Below, piece by piece: positions 1 through 7,189 of a DNA stretch of 32,002 nucleotides (positions within the stretch are counted from its first letter, which is position 1; each line of letters starts with the position of its first letter). The stretch is from contig CANGYY010000027.1 in the NCBI GenBank assembly GCA_947458585.1, positions 1-32,002 on the forward strand, given 5' to 3'. The stretch is from Cyclobacteriaceae bacterium (lineage in GTDB: Bacteria; Bacteroidota; Bacteroidia; Cytophagales; Cyclobacteriaceae). A model generated the notes under the pieces. That model was not told the origin of the DNA, ran no database searches, and saw only the letters and a program-made list of their open reading frames with translations. Made by a program: the position numbers and the translations under genes.

Positions 1-37
1 AAAACGAAAAAGGCGACTCGAAAGTCGCCTTTTTTTG
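1..37 (-). terminator. Intrinsic terminator after tRNA-Leu, likely bidirectional
   Basis: An 8-bp perfect stem, AGGCGACT (11-18) against AGTCGCCT (23-30), encloses the tetraloop CGAA. It is followed by T31-T36 on the plus strand and, read on the minus strand, by TTTTCGTTTT. It lies directly beyond the 3' end of the minus-strand tRNA, so it should end that transcript. The T-run on the other side could also stop plus-strand reading. Confidence 0.85.
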
Positions 38-121
38 TGCGCATGAGAAGATTCGAACTTCCACACCCGAACGGGCACCACCCCCTCAAAGTGGCGTGTC
101 TACCAATTTCACCACATGCGC
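38..121 (-). tRNA. tRNA-Leu(GAG)
   Basis: Read on the minus strand this is an 84-nt class II tRNA. The acceptor stem GCGCATG (complement of 115-121) pairs with CATGCGC (complement of 39-45), with A as discriminator. The anticodon arm is CCACT-TTGAGGG-GGTGG, giving anticodon GAG for leucine CUC/CUU codons. A variable arm follows, then a T-arm with TTCGAAT in the loop. The long variable arm fits leucine. CCA is not encoded and must be added after transcription. A strong hairpin terminator follows immediately. Confidence 0.95.
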
Positions 122-199
122 GATTGGGGATTGCAAAAGTAGAAAACCATGCTTTGGGAAGCAAAGCTTCCCTCCGCTTTTCTTAACTTTTTTTACTAC

Positions 200-1084
200 T
201 TAGCCAAAAACCTTCTTTTCAGCGGATTGAAGCGTATTGTAAAGCAAGGCAGCAATGGTCATTGGACCCACCCCGCCTGGTACAGGCGTGATCGCGGATG
301 CCAGGGGCGCTACTTCGTCGTACTTCACATCGCCAATCAATCGGAAACCTGTTTTCTTAGTTTCGTCTGCAATCCGGTGGATGCCCACGTCAATCACCAC
401 TGCGCCAGGCTTCACCATATCGGCCGTTACAAACTCGGGCTTGCCGATCGCCACAATCAAAATATCTGCCGTTCTACAGATGGCGGCCAAATCCTTAGTC
501 TTAGAATGCGTAAGGGTGACGGTAGCATTGCCAGGATAGCCGTTGCGAGCCATCAAGATACTCATTGGGCTCCCCACAATATGGCTTCGACCGATGACCA
601 CACAATGCTTGCCGGAGGTTTCGATCTGGTAGCGCTTGAGCAATTCTACAATTCCATAAGGGGTGGCGGCCACGTAAGCAGGCCAGTTGAGGGTCATTCG
701 GCCCACATTTGCAGGCGTAAAGCCATCCACGTCTTTTTCAGGACGAATGCGATTGGTCACCTTATCTACAGAAATGTGAGCAGGTAGCGGAAGTTGGACA
801 ATCAAACCGTCGATATCCGGGTTTTGGTTGATCTCCTCGACGGTACGAAGTAATTCTTCTTCAGAAACCTCCGCTGCAAGGCGAACCAGCGTAGAAGTAA
901 ATCCTACTTCCTCACAGGCCTTTACTTTGGCTCCTACATAGGTTTGGCTGGCACCATCTTCCCCTACCAGTATGGCTGCTAGGTGAGGCTGCTTTCCGCC
1001 TACTTGTTTAATTTCTGCTACCCGCGCTGCAATTTCATTTTTTATGTCTTGCGCGGTTTTTTTTCCATCGATAAGGGTTGTCAT
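200..1084 (-). CDS. folD: Bifunctional methylenetetrahydrofolate dehydrogenase / methenyltetrahydrofolate cyclohydrolase
   Basis: This cytosolic enzyme interconverts 5,10-methylene-THF, 5,10-methenyl-THF and 10-formyl-THF, supplying one-carbon units for purine and formyl-Met synthesis. The 294-aa product has the usual family length. The catalytic Tyr-x3-Lys pair is Y49/K53, the conserved glutamine Q97 sits in VQLPLP, and D120 is in DVDGF. The dinucleotide-binding segment reads VVIGRSHIVGSP, and the C-terminal signature PVPGGVGPMT is present. The start is the ATG at 1084 (MTTLIDGKK), matching the family N-terminus. It lies between tRNA-Leu and the four-helix-bundle gene. No clear TAnnTTTG box was seen just upstream; instead an inverted-repeat copy begins about 17 nt before the start codon (1101-1136). 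Confidence 0.96.
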   Translation of the reverse strand: MTTLIDGKKTAQDIKNEIAARVAEIKQVGGKQPHLAAILVGEDGASQTYVGAKVKACEEVGFTSTLVRLAAEVSEEELLRTVEEINQNPDIDGLIVQLPLPAHISVDKVTNRIRPEKDVDGFTPANVGRMTLNWPAYVAATPYGIVELLKRYQIETSGKHCVVIGRSHIVGSPMSILMARNGYPGNATVTLTHSKTKDLAAICRTADILIVAIGKPEFVTADMVKPGAVVIDVGIHRIADETKKTGFRLIGDVKYDEVAPLASAITPVPGGVGPMTIAALLYNTLQSAEKKVFG

Positions 1085-1100
1085 GGGATCTCGTGTTCTA

Positions 1101-1136
1101 CTTTATTCTTCAATCGATTTTCTTCAATCGACATTC
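1101..1136 (-). repeat. Left inverted-repeat copy flanking the four-helix-bundle gene
   Basis: The plus strand begins CTTTATTCTTCAATCGA, then a 14-bp near-duplicate TTTTCTTCAATCGA, then CATTC. Without the 14-bp duplication, the 22 nt match the reverse complement of 1674-1695 at 21 of 22 positions. The two copies therefore face each other like terminal inverted repeats around the gene at 1219-1587. Confidence 0.65.
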
Positions 1137-1218
1137 ATTATTATTTATTAAAAACTAAACTCCAACTCCTTAGAATTAGCTGACTAAAATCAATCAAGTC
1201 AATTCTTCAAGTTATACC

Positions 1219-1587
1219 CTACTCAAAGCGATTACGTTCAGCAGTTAATACACTTTTGACAAAAATAGAAATCAGTTGATTGCACTCATCTTTCACTTGA
1301 TTCAAAAATCCATGATCCTGATGAAGGCTCGCTCTTTCTACAATTTTTATCCCAATCAACGTCTCTCTTAACTCTTTTAAAATGACTTTAAATTTATGTA
1401 TAAAATCTTTTCTCGATTCCCCGCCCTGGGCTTCACCATAATTCAAAGCAGGACTTGTTCCGCTTCTGAGTAATTGATTTGCTAAATGATTTCCGGATTT
1501 GCTGGAAATCATACTTTCTGTAAACCGGATTATTTGAGCCGCAAACTCAATTAATCGCTCTTCCAAATCAAACTTTTTCTCCATCAT
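1219..1587 (-). CDS. Four-helix-bundle protein of the S23 / 23S rRNA intervening-sequence protein family
   Basis: The 122-aa product is nearly all helical. It carries the family signature of an early LIEFAAQII-type helix, a central SGTSPALNYGEAQGGES segment, a KFKVILKELRET helix, and a C-terminal LISIFVKSVL helix. Such proteins were first found inside 23S rRNA intervening sequences and are structurally related to Avd, the accessory protein of diversity-generating retroelements. Members are basic helical bundlers whose cellular role is poorly known. Start may be ATG 1587 or ATG 1584. Here the gene is not inside rRNA; it stands alone between folD and lepA and is bounded by inverted repeats at 1101-1136 and 1674-1695, suggesting it is or was a mobile cassette. 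No reverse transcriptase or variable-repeat pair is visible nearby, so a retroelement role is not supported. Confidence 0.88.
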   Translation of the reverse strand: MMEKKFDLEERLIEFAAQIIRFTESMISSKSGNHLANQLLRSGTSPALNYGEAQGGESRKDFIHKFKVILKELRETLIGIKIVERASLHQDHGFLNQVKDECNQLISIFVKSVLTAERNRFE

Positions 1588-1673
1588 AACTTCAGTAAAA
1601 AATTTAGGTGTAATTGATTAAAAAATAGAATTCAATATTGGACAGAATGCAATTTAACGAGGCGTTAAACTCC

Positions 1674-1695
1674 GAATGTCGAATGAAGAATAAAG
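1674..1695 (+). repeat. Right inverted-repeat copy flanking the four-helix-bundle gene
   Basis: GAATGTCGAATGAAG followed by AATAAAG is the inverted partner of 1101-1136. The flank continues AACGAAGAAG. The words AACTCCGA, ATGTCGAAT and GAATGAAGAA also occur in the repeats at 27431-27727, so the two loci share one dispersed repeat family. Confidence 0.65.
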
Positions 1696-1735
1696 AACGA
1701 AGAAGAAACAGAACTGAAACTATGACCTAATTTTA

Positions 1736-3523
1736 TTAGTCAAGCTTCAACACCGCCATAAATGCCTCCTGTGGAATCTCTACATTCCCAACCTGGCGCA
1801 TGCGCTTCTTTCCTTTTTTCTGCTTTTCCAAGAGTTTTCGCTTACGCGAAATATCACCTCCGTAGCACTTGGCCAACACGTTTTTACGCAAGGCCTTGAC
1901 CGTTTCACGGGCGATAATTTTCTGTCCAATGGCCGCCTGAATGGCGATTTCAAACATTTGTCTTGGTACCAACTCCTTCAACTTATCACAAAGTCGCTTG
2001 CCCCAATCGTAGGCTTTATCCCGGTGCACAATCGCAGAAAGTGCATCTACAGGCTCTCCATTGAGCATGATATCCAAGCGCACCATGTGCGACTCTTGGA
2101 AACCTTTCAATTCGTAATCTAGGGAAGCATAGCCTCTGGAAATCGTCTTCAAGCGGTCAAAGAAGTCGAATACAATTTCCGCAAGCGGCATATCAAACTG
2201 CAATTCGACCCGATCGGAAGTCAAATACACTTGATTTTTGATCTGACCCCGTTTGTCCATGCAAAGGGAAATCACAGGACCTACATATTCCGCAGCAGTG
2301 ATGATGGATGCTTTTACAAATGGCTCTTCAATATGTTTGAATCGCGTAGGATCAGGCATATCGGAAGGCGCATTGACCACCTGGTACTCGTCGTTGGTCA
2401 TGAGGGCCTTGAACTGCACCGAAGGCACCGTGGTGATGACCGTCATGTCAAATTCACGTTCCAGACGCTCCTGAACGATTTCCATGTGTAGCATCCCCAA
2501 AAATCCGCATCGGAATCCAAAGCCCAAGGCGGCAGAAGTTTCAGGCTCCCATACCAAGGAAGCGTCATTGAGCTGCAACTTTTCCATGGAGGCGCGAAGC
2601 TCCTCAAATTCGGTCGTATCCACAGGATAAATACCCGCAAATACCATGGGTTTCACATTTTCAAAGCCTTTTATGGCTTCCGCACAAGGGTTTTTGACGT
2701 GAGTCACCGTATCCCCTACAGCCACTTCTTTGGCCACTTTGATACCAGAAATCAGGTACCCCACGTTGCCTGCACTCATGGTCTGCTGTGGGATCTGGTT
2801 GACACCCAAAATCCCTATCTCGTCGGCAAAATACTCCTTGCCTGAATTGACAAACTTGATCTTGTCTCCCTTATTCAGGGTACCGTTAAAAATTCGGAAA
2901 ATGACCTCCACCCCACGGAAGGAGTTGAACTGCGAATCAAAAATCATTGCTTGAAGCGGCGCTGCAGGATCCCCTTTTGGTGGCGGAACATTTTCAATCA
3001 CCTTGGCCAAAATATCCTCAATCCCGATTCCTTCCTTGCCGGAAGCCAACACAATGTCCTCACGCTTACAGCCCAAAAGGTCAATCACCTCATCGGCGAC
3101 CACCTCTGGATCAGCGCCTGGAAGATCAATTTTATTCAAAACTGGAATAATTTCTAAGTCATGGCCTAGGGCCAAATAGAGGTTTGAAATCGTCTGCGCC
3201 TCCACCCCTTGAGATGCATCGACGATCAACAAAGCCCCTTCACAGGCGGCAATGGAACGCGATACTTCATAGGAAAAATCCACGTGTCCTGGAGTATCAA
3301 TCAAGTTGAGAATGTACTCCTCACCCTTGTAGTTGTACTTCATCTGGATCGCGTGAGACTTGATCGTGATGCCACGCTCGCGCTCCAGGTCCATGTCGTC
3401 CAACAATTGATTTTGCATCTCTCGGTCAGAAACCGTGTTGGTCGTCTGCAACAACCTGTCTGCTAAAGTACTCTTCCCATGGTCAATGTGGGCAATGATG
3501 CAGAAATTTCGAATGTTTTTCAT
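1736..3523 (-). CDS. lepA: Elongation factor 4 (ribosomal back-translocase GTPase)
   Basis: The 595-aa translational GTPase matches the usual LepA length. G-domain motifs are AHIDHGKS (11-18), the switch-I region around RGITIKS (50-56), DTPGH (76-80) and NKID (130-133). LepA-type domains follow, ending in the diagnostic lysine-rich tail ([17 protein letters not shown]) rather than the EF-G domain IV order. LepA acts on stalled or mistranslocated ribosomes and in 30S biogenesis. The start ATG at 3523 is preceded by a TACTTTTG promoter box (3538-3545, minus strand), giving a short leader of roughly ten nucleotides. It is transcribed away from the DUF4924 gene. Confidence 0.97.
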   Translation of the reverse strand: MKNIRNFCIIAHIDHGKSTLADRLLQTTNTVSDREMQNQLLDDMDLERERGITIKSHAIQMKYNYKGEEYILNLIDTPGHVDFSYEVSRSIAACEGALLIVDASQGVEAQTISNLYLALGHDLEIIPVLNKIDLPGADPEVVADEVIDLLGCKREDIVLASGKEGIGIEDILAKVIENVPPPKGDPAAPLQAMIFDSQFNSFRGVEVIFRIFNGTLNKGDKIKFVNSGKEYFADEIGILGVNQIPQQTMSAGNVGYLISGIKVAKEVAVGDTVTHVKNPCAEAIKGFENVKPMVFAGIYPVDTTEFEELRASMEKLQLNDASLVWEPETSAALGFGFRCGFLGMLHMEIVQERLEREFDMTVITTVPSVQFKALMTNDEYQVVNAPSDMPDPTRFKHIEEPFVKASIITAAEYVGPVISLCMDKRGQIKNQVYLTSDRVELQFDMPLAEIVFDFFDRLKTISRGYASLDYELKGFQESHMVRLDIMLNGEPVDALSAIVHRDKAYDWGKRLCDKLKELVPRQMFEIAIQAAIGQKIIARETVKALRKNVLAKCYGGDISRKRKLLEKQKKGKKRMRQVGNVEIPQEAFMAVLKLD

Positions 3524-3537
3524 AAGCTTAAGTCAGA

Positions 3538-3545
3538 CAAAAGTA
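3538..3545 (-). promoter_or_regulatory. lepA promoter -7 element (TAnnTTTG)
   Basis: On the minus strand the sequence is TACTTTTG, a perfect match to the Bacteroidota sigma-A -7 consensus TAnnTTTG. It lies 14 nt before the lepA ATG. No convincing -33 TTG at the expected 19-nt spacing was confirmed. Confidence 0.6.
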
Positions 3546-3762
3546 GGAAAAAAGTAGCGTTCTCAGCTAGTATTCCCTAGAAATAGACAAGAATTCCACT
3601 CACTTTTCTGAGTCTTCCTACCTAAACGAAAAAAGCGAATTTCACTTGGAATTGTTTGGTGAAAAATCAGAATTTAACTCGGCTCAACAGTTCTATGTAA
3701 GCCTGTATGAACCTTCCCCAAGACTTTTATCCCTTTTTCTGGGAGCAGGATCTATTCTATTT

Positions 3763-3770
3763 TACTTTTG
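3763..3770 (+). promoter_or_regulatory. Promoter -7 element (TAnnTTTG) of the DUF4924 gene
   Basis: TACTTTTG matches TAnnTTTG exactly and lies 19 nt before the ATG at 3790. It falls inside a longer open frame that begins at 3646, so it argues that the true start is 3790 and not the upstream ATG. Confidence 0.55.
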
Positions 3771-3789
3771 CAAGCCAAAGAATGACCAC

Positions 3790-4329
3790 ATGAAAGCCAT
3801 CGCCGACCGAAAAAAAGCACAGAATATTGGAGAATACCTGATCTACATGTACCAAATGGAGGACCTGATTCGGTCTTACCAAGGCAATTTGGAAGAGATC
3901 TACACCTACGTGATTTCCCACTATCCTGTCGTCGAAGAAGAAAAGCAGGAAATCAAAGTTTGGTTTGGAGACCTCGCTGCGCAAATGCAAAAAGAAGGCC
4001 TTCTGGAAAAGGGTCACCTCAAATCCCTCCAGGAAATCGTGAATACACTGCTAGACTTGCATTACCAATTGCTTAAATCCGATGCAAATTATGTACAAAC
4101 CTTCCATCAAGTTAAGCCTCACCTGCTGGAGGCCATTGACACTGCTGCAGGGGAAGAGGTAGGAAATGAGATTCAAATCTGTTTGAATGGCGTGTATGGC
4201 CTGCTCCTATGTCGCTTGCTTGGAAAAAAAGTGAGTGATCGACAACTGGAAGCAGCAGATGCCTTTGGTGCAGTGCTCAGCTATTTAAATTTCAGCTACC
4301 AGCAACGTCTTTATTTATCATCAAATTAA
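3790..4329 (+). CDS. DUF4924 family protein
   Basis: The 179-aa product (MKAIADRKKAQNIGEYLIYM...) matches the Bacteroidota-restricted DUF4924 family: a conserved AQNIGEYLIYMYQMEDLIR opening, then a mostly helical body, with no signal peptide or membrane segment. No enzymatic motif is visible and the function is unknown. The frame stays open back to an ATG at 3646, but ATG 3790 gives the usual family N-terminus, and a TAnnTTTG box at 3763-3770 would start transcription downstream of 3646. It is divergent from lepA and is followed by 355 bp of AT-rich non-coding sequence. Confidence 0.85.
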   Translation: MKAIADRKKAQNIGEYLIYMYQMEDLIRSYQGNLEEIYTYVISHYPVVEEEKQEIKVWFGDLAAQMQKEGLLEKGHLKSLQEIVNTLLDLHYQLLKSDANYVQTFHQVKPHLLEAIDTAAGEEVGNEIQICLNGVYGLLLCRLLGKKVSDRQLEAADAFGAVLSYLNFSYQQRLYLSSN

Positions 4330-4684
4330 AGTAGCACAAGACTTATTTAATGTATTTTTAAATGAGGAATTCGTTTAATAATTCAATTAGCCCACCTCTT
4401 TTTTTAGAGCATTCAATAATTGATAAATTAAGCTAAACAGGTCCATTATTTTTTCTAAAAGTAACTTTCTTGGAATTAAGTTTATTTTCACCTTTGGGGT
4501 TACTAGATGTCTTTTGGATTAACAAATATTGATTGAAGGTTTTTTTCGTCTTTACGTTGACTTAGCGTTTTTAAATGAATTGAAAATAAAATTTTAAAAG
4601 TTCCTATCACAAGATTCATAAATAAAAAAAACATATAACTTTGATTTAATTCAATATTTCTTTAGGCAGAAACGAAGAAAAAAA
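4330..4684. other. AT-rich intergenic region upstream of the kinase operon
   Basis: There are 355 bases without a credible gene. The base composition turns sharply AT-rich at about 4330 and stays so to about 8900. It contains a perfect TAnnTTTG box at 4636-4643, treated as the operon promoter, and a weaker CACCTTTG near 4488. No tRNA or strong terminator hairpin was seen. Confidence 0.6.
4636..4643 (+). promoter_or_regulatory. Kinase operon promoter -7 element
   Basis: TAACTTTG fits the Bacteroidota TAnnTTTG -7 consensus exactly. It lies 41 nt upstream of the GTG start of the kinase gene, implying a leader of about 35-40 nt. No clear -33 element was recognised. Confidence 0.55.
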
Positions 4685-6103
4685 GTGAACAAATCCAACC
4701 CCAATCTTCTTCCTTCCGGACATCTACTGCTCCATAGATATTCAATTCAACATAGTATCGCTCAAGGAGGTTTTGGCATCACTTACCTTGCCATTGACCA
4801 AAAGCTAGAACAAGAAGTTTGCATCAAGGAACTATTTATTTTGGGAAATAGTACCCGTGGGGCAAATATGACCGTCCTGTCTCAAGGCCATTCCACTTTT
4901 ACTTTCCAAGAGTTTGTAGATCGCTTTATTCAAGAAGCTAGGCAATTGGTAAAGTTTCAACACCCCAATATAGTACGGGTGATTGACATCTTTGAGGAAA
5001 ACGATACAGCCTACATGGTTATGGAATATGTGAAAGGGGAGACACTTAAACAACATATTCAGCAAAAAGGTATTTTAGTAGAAAAAGAAGCCATGCTGTT
5101 GATCAGTCAGCTTTTGGACGCCGTTGAATCTGTTCATTCAAAGGGGATGCTTCATCGGGATATTAAACCAGAGAATATCCTGATTTCTAAAGAAGAAAGA
5201 GTCGTTTTGATTGATTTTGGTTCTGCCCGAGAATTTGCAGAAGGTAAGACTACCCACCAAACAGCGATGATTACTCCGGGCTATGCACCACCAGAACAAT
5301 ATTCGGAAAGAGCCAAAAGAGGGCCCTTTACCGATATTTATGCACTTGGTGCCACCTTGTATAACTTACTTACAGGGGAAAAACCCATAGCATCAACAGA
5401 CAGAAGCTTTGAGGAGTTAGTTCCTCCGCACCAACTTAATCCTAAAATTAGTCTTCAGGTTTCAAATGCTATTTTGAAAGCTATGGAACTTCGGCCAAAT
5501 GATCGTTTTCAAACTATTGCTGAGTTGAAATATGCAATTGATGTAATTCATCATAATATTAAACCAACTCAAAAAGATACTAAAGTTTTCGACTCTAAAA
5601 ATCAATCTAATTTAGGAAATGGGGATAAGGAAACATTTTCTTCTTCAAAGAAATTTCCAATTAGGTTAATATTGTTCTTAAGCGTAATTACTATACTCTC
5701 CGGAATTTCAGCATGGTATTTTTTAACTATTTATGGAAATAACGATTCAACGCCTATTGAAGCTAAAGTATATGACAATGCAAGAAAAAGAAATATGGTA
5801 GTTATCGGGAGCCTAAATCTAGAGTTATCCAACTTGAAATTTAACAGTTGCCTGAAGGAAGTCTTCGGTGATCGAATAGTTAAGTTCTCCTCCTATTCGA
5901 GCAAAGATATTCTAGTTAAAGATCTTCGTGATCAAAAAACAGACATTGTGCTTTTAAATAAAGAAGAAATAGAACAATTTAAAGGGAATTTAGAAATAAG
6001 TGAGGCAATCTTTTTAGAAGGATTGAGCGAAGATATTTACATCGCAATGCCTATAAACAATCAAATTCATCTTCAAAATTTGTCTGAATGTATAGAAAAC
6101 TAA
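4685..6103 (+). CDS. Transmembrane Ser/Thr protein kinase with solute-binding-like extracytoplasmic domain
   Basis: The 472-aa product has a Hanks-type kinase domain at about 18-290. Visible are the Gly-rich loop AQGGFG (26-31), ATP-binding K48, the likely helix-C glutamate E84, the catalytic loop HRDIKPEN (157-164, D159), DFG (177-179) and the APPEQ activation-segment end (201-205). All catalytic residues are present, so it should be active. A linker leads to one membrane helix at about 326-350, then about 120 periplasmic residues that resemble the first lobe of a type-2 solute-binding protein (strand MVVIGSL, later KTDIVLLNKEE, then SEDIYIAMP) and stop before a second lobe. The start is GTG 4685, the only one that keeps the whole kinase fold. 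It is followed after 29 nt by the binding-protein gene, so the two are co-transcribed. I infer a ligand-sensing receptor kinase; ligand and targets are unknown. Confidence 0.85.
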   Translation: MNKSNPNLLPSGHLLLHRYSIQHSIAQGGFGITYLAIDQKLEQEVCIKELFILGNSTRGANMTVLSQGHSTFTFQEFVDRFIQEARQLVKFQHPNIVRVIDIFEENDTAYMVMEYVKGETLKQHIQQKGILVEKEAMLLISQLLDAVESVHSKGMLHRDIKPENILISKEERVVLIDFGSAREFAEGKTTHQTAMITPGYAPPEQYSERAKRGPFTDIYALGATLYNLLTGEKPIASTDRSFEELVPPHQLNPKISLQVSNAILKAMELRPNDRFQTIAELKYAIDVIHHNIKPTQKDTKVFDSKNQSNLGNGDKETFSSSKKFPIRLILFLSVITILSGISAWYFLTIYGNNDSTPIEAKVYDNARKRNMVVIGSLNLELSNLKFNSCLKEVFGDRIVKFSSYSSKDILVKDLRDQKTDIVLLNKEEIEQFKGNLEISEAIFLEGLSEDIYIAMPINNQIHLQNLSECIEN

Positions 6104-6132
6104 AAAATGATAAATTAGAAAACCAAAAAATC

Positions 6133-7170
6133 ATGAAAAATAAAACTCAATCTTTCAGTATTCTTTTAATCTTTTGCTTAAGCTTTTTTTTCCTAACAAG
6201 CTGTAATTCGTCAACAAATTCATCAAACAATGATTCTGATCTGCTTTTAGAAAAAATTAACACAGCGGGACGTTTAAATGTTGGATTCGAACCAGACGCA
6301 CCTCCACTTTATTTTGAAGAGTCTGGCACAAAAAAAGGATTTGATTATGAATTAATTTCATTTCTTAGCAAGGAAGTATTTGACGGTGTCAAAATAAGCG
6401 CTATCGAAGACGGTTACGATCAATTACCAAACTATTTGCAAGAAGGCAAAATTGATATTATGGCTGGAGGGCGTACTGATGAAGAGAATGAAGATGAGCT
6501 CTATTCAGAATCGTACCTGTCTTTTGGATATTGTTTATTGACAACTCCTAGCTCCTCAGATAAATTCAGGGATCTTTCAAGTTTGCGAAATGCACGAATA
6601 GGCGTTTACGATGACTATACAGCGCAATGGATTAAAGAAAAAGTTCCATCAAGCAACATTTCAATTATAGGGGACAGAGAGGAAGAAAGCACACCTACCT
6701 CAGATTGGATGTCTGGACTAGTAAAAGGAGAGTTTGATGCAATTATTTACGATTACCCTTTTGGCGCAAATGAAATAGAGGATTACAATTCTAAAATTGT
6801 TATTTCAAATAAAAATTTAAATGGCGAAGATTTGAACAATTATGTTTTGGTAGTCAACAAAAGAACCCCTGGGGCTGGAGATCTTTTAATTAAAATAAAT
6901 GATGCTATTCAGAAATTTAAACGATCAGAGAAATATTCTGATGCAATTGCAGAATACATCCCTAATTCTAATGCGAAAAATATTTCGAATATTAATCCCG
7001 CAGATTCTTACACAATACAAAAGGGTGAAACCTTATCAATAATTGCAAGAGACAAAATGGGAGATGTAACTCGATGGAGTGAAATTTATAATCTAAATAA
7101 AGATATTTTAGCAAGCCCTGATATTATTTATTCTGGTCAAATTATAAGAAAGCCATCTGGCTGGAATTAA
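6133..7170 (+). CDS. Lipoprotein: family-3 solute-binding domain plus C-terminal LysM
   Basis: The 345-aa product begins with a lipoprotein signal (hydrophobic 8-20, lipobox LTSC, lipidated C24). Residues about 38-270 form a complete family-3 type solute-binding fold: RLNVGFEPDAPPLYFEE at the start, a KKGFDYEL motif, KIDIMAGG, and a second lobe opening with ARIGVYDDYTA. This class usually binds amino acids or related polar compounds. A LysM domain follows at about 293-341 (YTIQKGETLSIIARDKMG), expected to hold peptidoglycan. The ATG at 6133 is chosen over an in-frame ATG at 6088 that overlaps the kinase gene, because only 6133 places the signal peptide at the N-terminus. No permease or ATPase gene adjoins, so transport is unlikely; sensing or ligand presentation to the upstream kinase is a better inference. 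Confidence 0.85.
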   Translation: MKNKTQSFSILLIFCLSFFFLTSCNSSTNSSNNDSDLLLEKINTAGRLNVGFEPDAPPLYFEESGTKKGFDYELISFLSKEVFDGVKISAIEDGYDQLPNYLQEGKIDIMAGGRTDEENEDELYSESYLSFGYCLLTTPSSSDKFRDLSSLRNARIGVYDDYTAQWIKEKVPSSNISIIGDREEESTPTSDWMSGLVKGEFDAIIYDYPFGANEIEDYNSKIVISNKNLNGEDLNNYVLVVNKRTPGAGDLLIKINDAIQKFKRSEKYSDAIAEYIPNSNAKNISNINPADSYTIQKGETLSIIARDKMGDVTRWSEIYNLNKDILASPDIIYSGQIIRKPSGWN

Positions 7171-7189
7171 ATCCTTAAAAAAAAATAAA

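Noticed and set aside
1219..1587. Avd accessory protein of a diversity-generating retroelement
   Set aside because: No reverse transcriptase, template repeat or variable target gene is in the window; the family match alone does not support it.
3646..3789. 48-residue N-terminal extension of the DUF4924 frame
   Set aside because: A perfect TAnnTTTG promoter box lies inside it and the family starts at the ATG at 3790.
6088..6132. Upstream in-frame ATG for the binding-protein gene
   Set aside because: It would put 15 polar residues in front of the lipoprotein signal and overlap the kinase gene.
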